From: Pipra filicauda
Taxonomy: Eukaryota > Chordata > Aves > Passeriformes > Pipridae
Direction of reading: 5' to 3'
Assembly (NCBI RefSeq): GCF_003945595.2
Contig: NW_024104898.1
Coordinates: 744,001-808,000, forward strand
DNA length: 64,000 nt
Both the position numbers and the translations under genes were made by a program. Below the pieces are notes generated by a model that worked only from the letters and a program-made list of their open reading frames with translations, made no database searches and was not told where the DNA came from. Below are positions 61,501 through 64,000 of the stretch, piece after piece; position 1 is the first letter of the stretch; every line of letters begins with the position of its first letter.

Positions 61501-64000
61501 AATTTTATTTATTATCTGTCTTAGTGGAAGAATGAGATACCAGTTCTCTGTTGAATAAGGGAGTACCTGATCTCCTGTTTAGTTTCTCTTATACTTCTGC
61601 TGTGGCTGTGAATGCAGTGTATTGAAAAACGTTTGCTTATGCAGTGGTGGTATTACAGAAACTAAATTGGCTAGAGATTATAGAGGAAAGCAGACTTGAA
61701 CATACTTTTATTCCTAATCAGTACTGCATCAGACTTAGATATTGCTTCAAGGTTTAATTATTTATGCATTCAGGCAGAAGTTTACCTTTATTTATAATAC
61801 TGCTATCGGTATTATCTTCTTCTGACACTTCAGTGTTTTTTTTTTTCCCAAGAGCACTAAGTACTTATGTGCTACAATATAATATCATAGAGTCTCTTCT
61901 TTATTAAATGTCTTAATTCAAAGGCTTTTGAATTATGTTTTATCTTTATGTACTTACTTTTCATTCCAAGGATTCTTAGTATATAAACACTGTAAAAATG
62001 AACATCTCAGTAAACTGACATTTTTGTGTTTCCATTAATCCAACTTTCCTCTCTTGCATACACAGATATTTAGAAAACGTGGGTTAAAAATAGAGCTGTA
62101 ACTTTCTCCATCTGTTGTAAGCTTCCATATCTGTCATCAAGACTGATACAATCCATTTTTAAACAGATGTTCCGTTTTTCAGGTTTTCAAACTAAAATGA
62201 TCTTTTCCCACGTCAAGGTTAAAAAATTAAGTCTTCGTGTTTCTTTTAGCTTACTTTAAGTAATGTCACTAATTTCAGCTCTACAATGCCTCATTTATTT
62301 CAGGAATATTTAAAAAACAGTTATTCTTATTTTCAGAACACTTTATTGGATTAGTCTTAGTTTCATTTCTGCTCCCAGGTAACTTTTTTTCTTATGAGTA
62401 CAGTAAGACAACATGAGACTATAATTAATTTCAGTGAAGAACAAATAAAATAGCCTCTCTTAGATGAGTTGTTGGTAGGGGCCTCTTGGATGTCTTCCAC
62501 GAACAATATTCATGAGTATGCGTATTTTATTTCCCTTTCCTCAAATTGATTTCAGCCTTCTCTTGAAATTACAATTACAGTCATGTGCTCTATTAGAATT
62601 CCATTTTATGTCCTGCAGAGCTGGCTTGTGATTTTTGGAGTCCATGCATAGAAGTGCATGGACTTTCATTTCAGTTCTCTGTAATAAGTGCGAGACTTTA
62701 CCACACCAGTTAATAGTCTGACTGGTAGTCTGTGCTGACAGGCTTTTAATGAGTGAATTGTGTTCAAGGAAGATTTTAAAAGTACTGAATTTCAGTTAAA
62801 ATGGTTTAGTATTTCTGGCCCTAACCTTGCTGGGGTTAGATTAAAACATTATTAATGAACTAAGTGCTTATAATAAGTGGCTTATAGTGAAGGGCTCCTT
62901 GTGTCTTAAAAGAACTGTCCCTGTCTCCTGCCTTAAGTTTCAGAGCTTCTGCGTATTAGCTCATACAGTTGAGTTTAGTATTTTCAGTTGATGAATTGGA
63001 CAAAACTGTGTAGTGGTAGTACTAATTAAGACCACTGATGACTGTAAGACTGTTGTGAGGACAAGCTGCTTTCTTTGTTGTCTGATTTCATATTCACAAG
63101 TACAATATATCTGGTAACAGTGAGAAGCTACATCTGAAAGAAGATCTCAATGTGTTAATTGGTAATACATGTAAATAACTGGTAGGAATCCCCCAAATAC
63201 ATATATCAACTGCTCCTGATGGACTTTTTGTACCTTCCAGTCTGATCCCAAAGAAATACTGTGTTGTTTGAATACTGGGTATCAGTAAGATGTAGGCTTT
63301 GAAGATTTTGCAGATTTCTCCCTCTTGTGAGGAATGTAAGATTGGATGATAAAGGCTAAATATGGAGGCTAAAGTAGGCAACAGTCTTGACCTACTATGA
63401 ATCCTATCCCTTGCTATGAATATAGAAAAGAAGGGAAATTCCTAATATCGTCACTTGGAAAATACTCTCTTAAACATGGAGCAAAGTCACCCTTATAGGG
63501 AATATGTATCTAGAGTGAGTTGGGCTTCATTTGTATTATTCAGTCAAGAAGTGGTTGAACAGGACCACTTGCAGGTCCGACAGAAACTAGATGACCACAT
63601 CAGAGATTTCTCTGCATGCATTCATAAAGTAATTATCTAGTATATGTTTCTGTGCTCTAAGAAAATTATTCCTGAATAAAATAATTATATGTTTTGATGG
63701 CAAGTTTGATGAAGAATGGAAAAACTCAACAATCTAACCCAGATTTACTAGGTCAGGAATATCATATTAGTAAGTCTTGTGCTGTGGAGATAAGTGAAAT
63801 TTTTGAGCTACACAATAGCTTCAACTCATTGAACATTTATCTGTTTAAACACAACAACACAAGCTCAAAATTTTGTTTTACTCTTAACCAATGTTTTAGA
63901 GATTTTTGTGGGCTTGGATTCTTAACTATTCAGTCCTTGGAGCTGTAGAACCTTAAATGTCTACCTCTTACTTGTAGCTGTTCTCTCATCCTAAAGACCA

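Larger units (their letters stand above)
50436..64000 (+). other. TTC27: TTC27 gene, 5' part (3' end outside window)
   Basis: The first three coding exons of TTC27 (50436-50523, 53103-53280, 58782-58911) join in frame to 132 codons. The family is a TPR-repeat protein of about 840 residues in human, related to yeast Emw1 and little characterised. The visible part is the N-terminal region before the TPR repeats. It was recognised from GPPV- and [15 protein letters not shown] motifs and from BIRC6 synteny. I searched the 5 kb after exon 3 for the next exon by eye and did not find it, so it probably lies beyond the window. Confidence 0.93.
58912..64000 (+). other. TTC27: TTC27 intron 3 (incomplete)
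   Basis: An AT-rich intron that runs off the window edge. It holds a minus-strand CR1 interrupted by a solo LTR (60437-61500) and a short duplicated AT segment at 60217-60273. An open frame at 63455-63640 is not part of TTC27 as far as I can tell. Confidence 0.75.

Noticed and set aside
63455..63640. Open frame considered as TTC27 exon 4
   Set aside because: Its translation does not resemble the TTC27 segment that should follow exon 3, and no matching acceptor in phase 0 was found.
1..64000. CRISPR arrays, operons, bacterial promoters or a plasmid-type system
   Set aside because: The window is vertebrate nuclear DNA with spliced genes and LINE/LTR repeats; no regularly spaced repeats with spacers exist.
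1..64000. tRNA, snoRNA and microRNA genes
   Set aside because: No cloverleaf with A/B boxes or recognised microRNA or box C/D pattern was seen by eye; a covariance-model search was not possible here.

Overview
The window is nuclear DNA from a vertebrate, almost certainly a bird. It holds intron-split genes with GT-AG junctions, a CpG-island promoter, many fragments of the avian LINE family CR1, and two solo endogenous-retrovirus LTRs with intact target-site duplications. Nothing bacterial, plasmid-like or CRISPR-like is present. I could not fix the species. The CR1 and ERVL-like LTR types suit a neoavian bird such as a passerine, but that is inference.

Layout. (1) Positions 1 to about 23,450 hold the 3' end of BIRC6 (BRUCE/Apollon) on the + strand: nine coding exons between 3060 and 22798, giving 475 C-terminal residues and a stop, then a 3'UTR. 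These exons encode the ubiquitin-conjugating (UBC/E2) domain, with the catalytic cysteine at 14483-14485, and the C-terminal tail. All exon phases join without a break. (2) Positions about 23,450 to 50,150 are an AT-rich intergenic region of about 27 kb in which I recognise no gene. It holds a GC-rich block at 35.2-35.7 kb and three CR1 pieces just before the next gene. (3) Positions about 50,150 to 64,000 hold the 5' end of TTC27, also on the + strand: a CpG-island promoter, exon 1 with the start codon at 50436, exons 2 and 3, and then intron 3 running off the end. These three exons give the first 132 codons. The TPR repeats lie beyond the window.

BIRC6 followed by TTC27 in the same orientation is the order on human 2p22.3, so this is a conserved syntenic block. 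The two products are not known to share a pathway. BIRC6 is a giant anti-apoptotic E2/E3 ubiquitin ligase; TTC27 is a poorly characterised TPR protein related to yeast Emw1.

I found no previously undescribed biological system. The observations most worth a second look are: a solo LTR nested in a CR1 with a clean 5-bp duplication; a second solo LTR in BIRC6; a CR1 filling over half of the short intron between the exons carrying the E2 active site; and the TTC27 promoter, with a strong-context upstream ORF overlapping a YY1-like motif and a CR1 end about 340 bp from the start codon.
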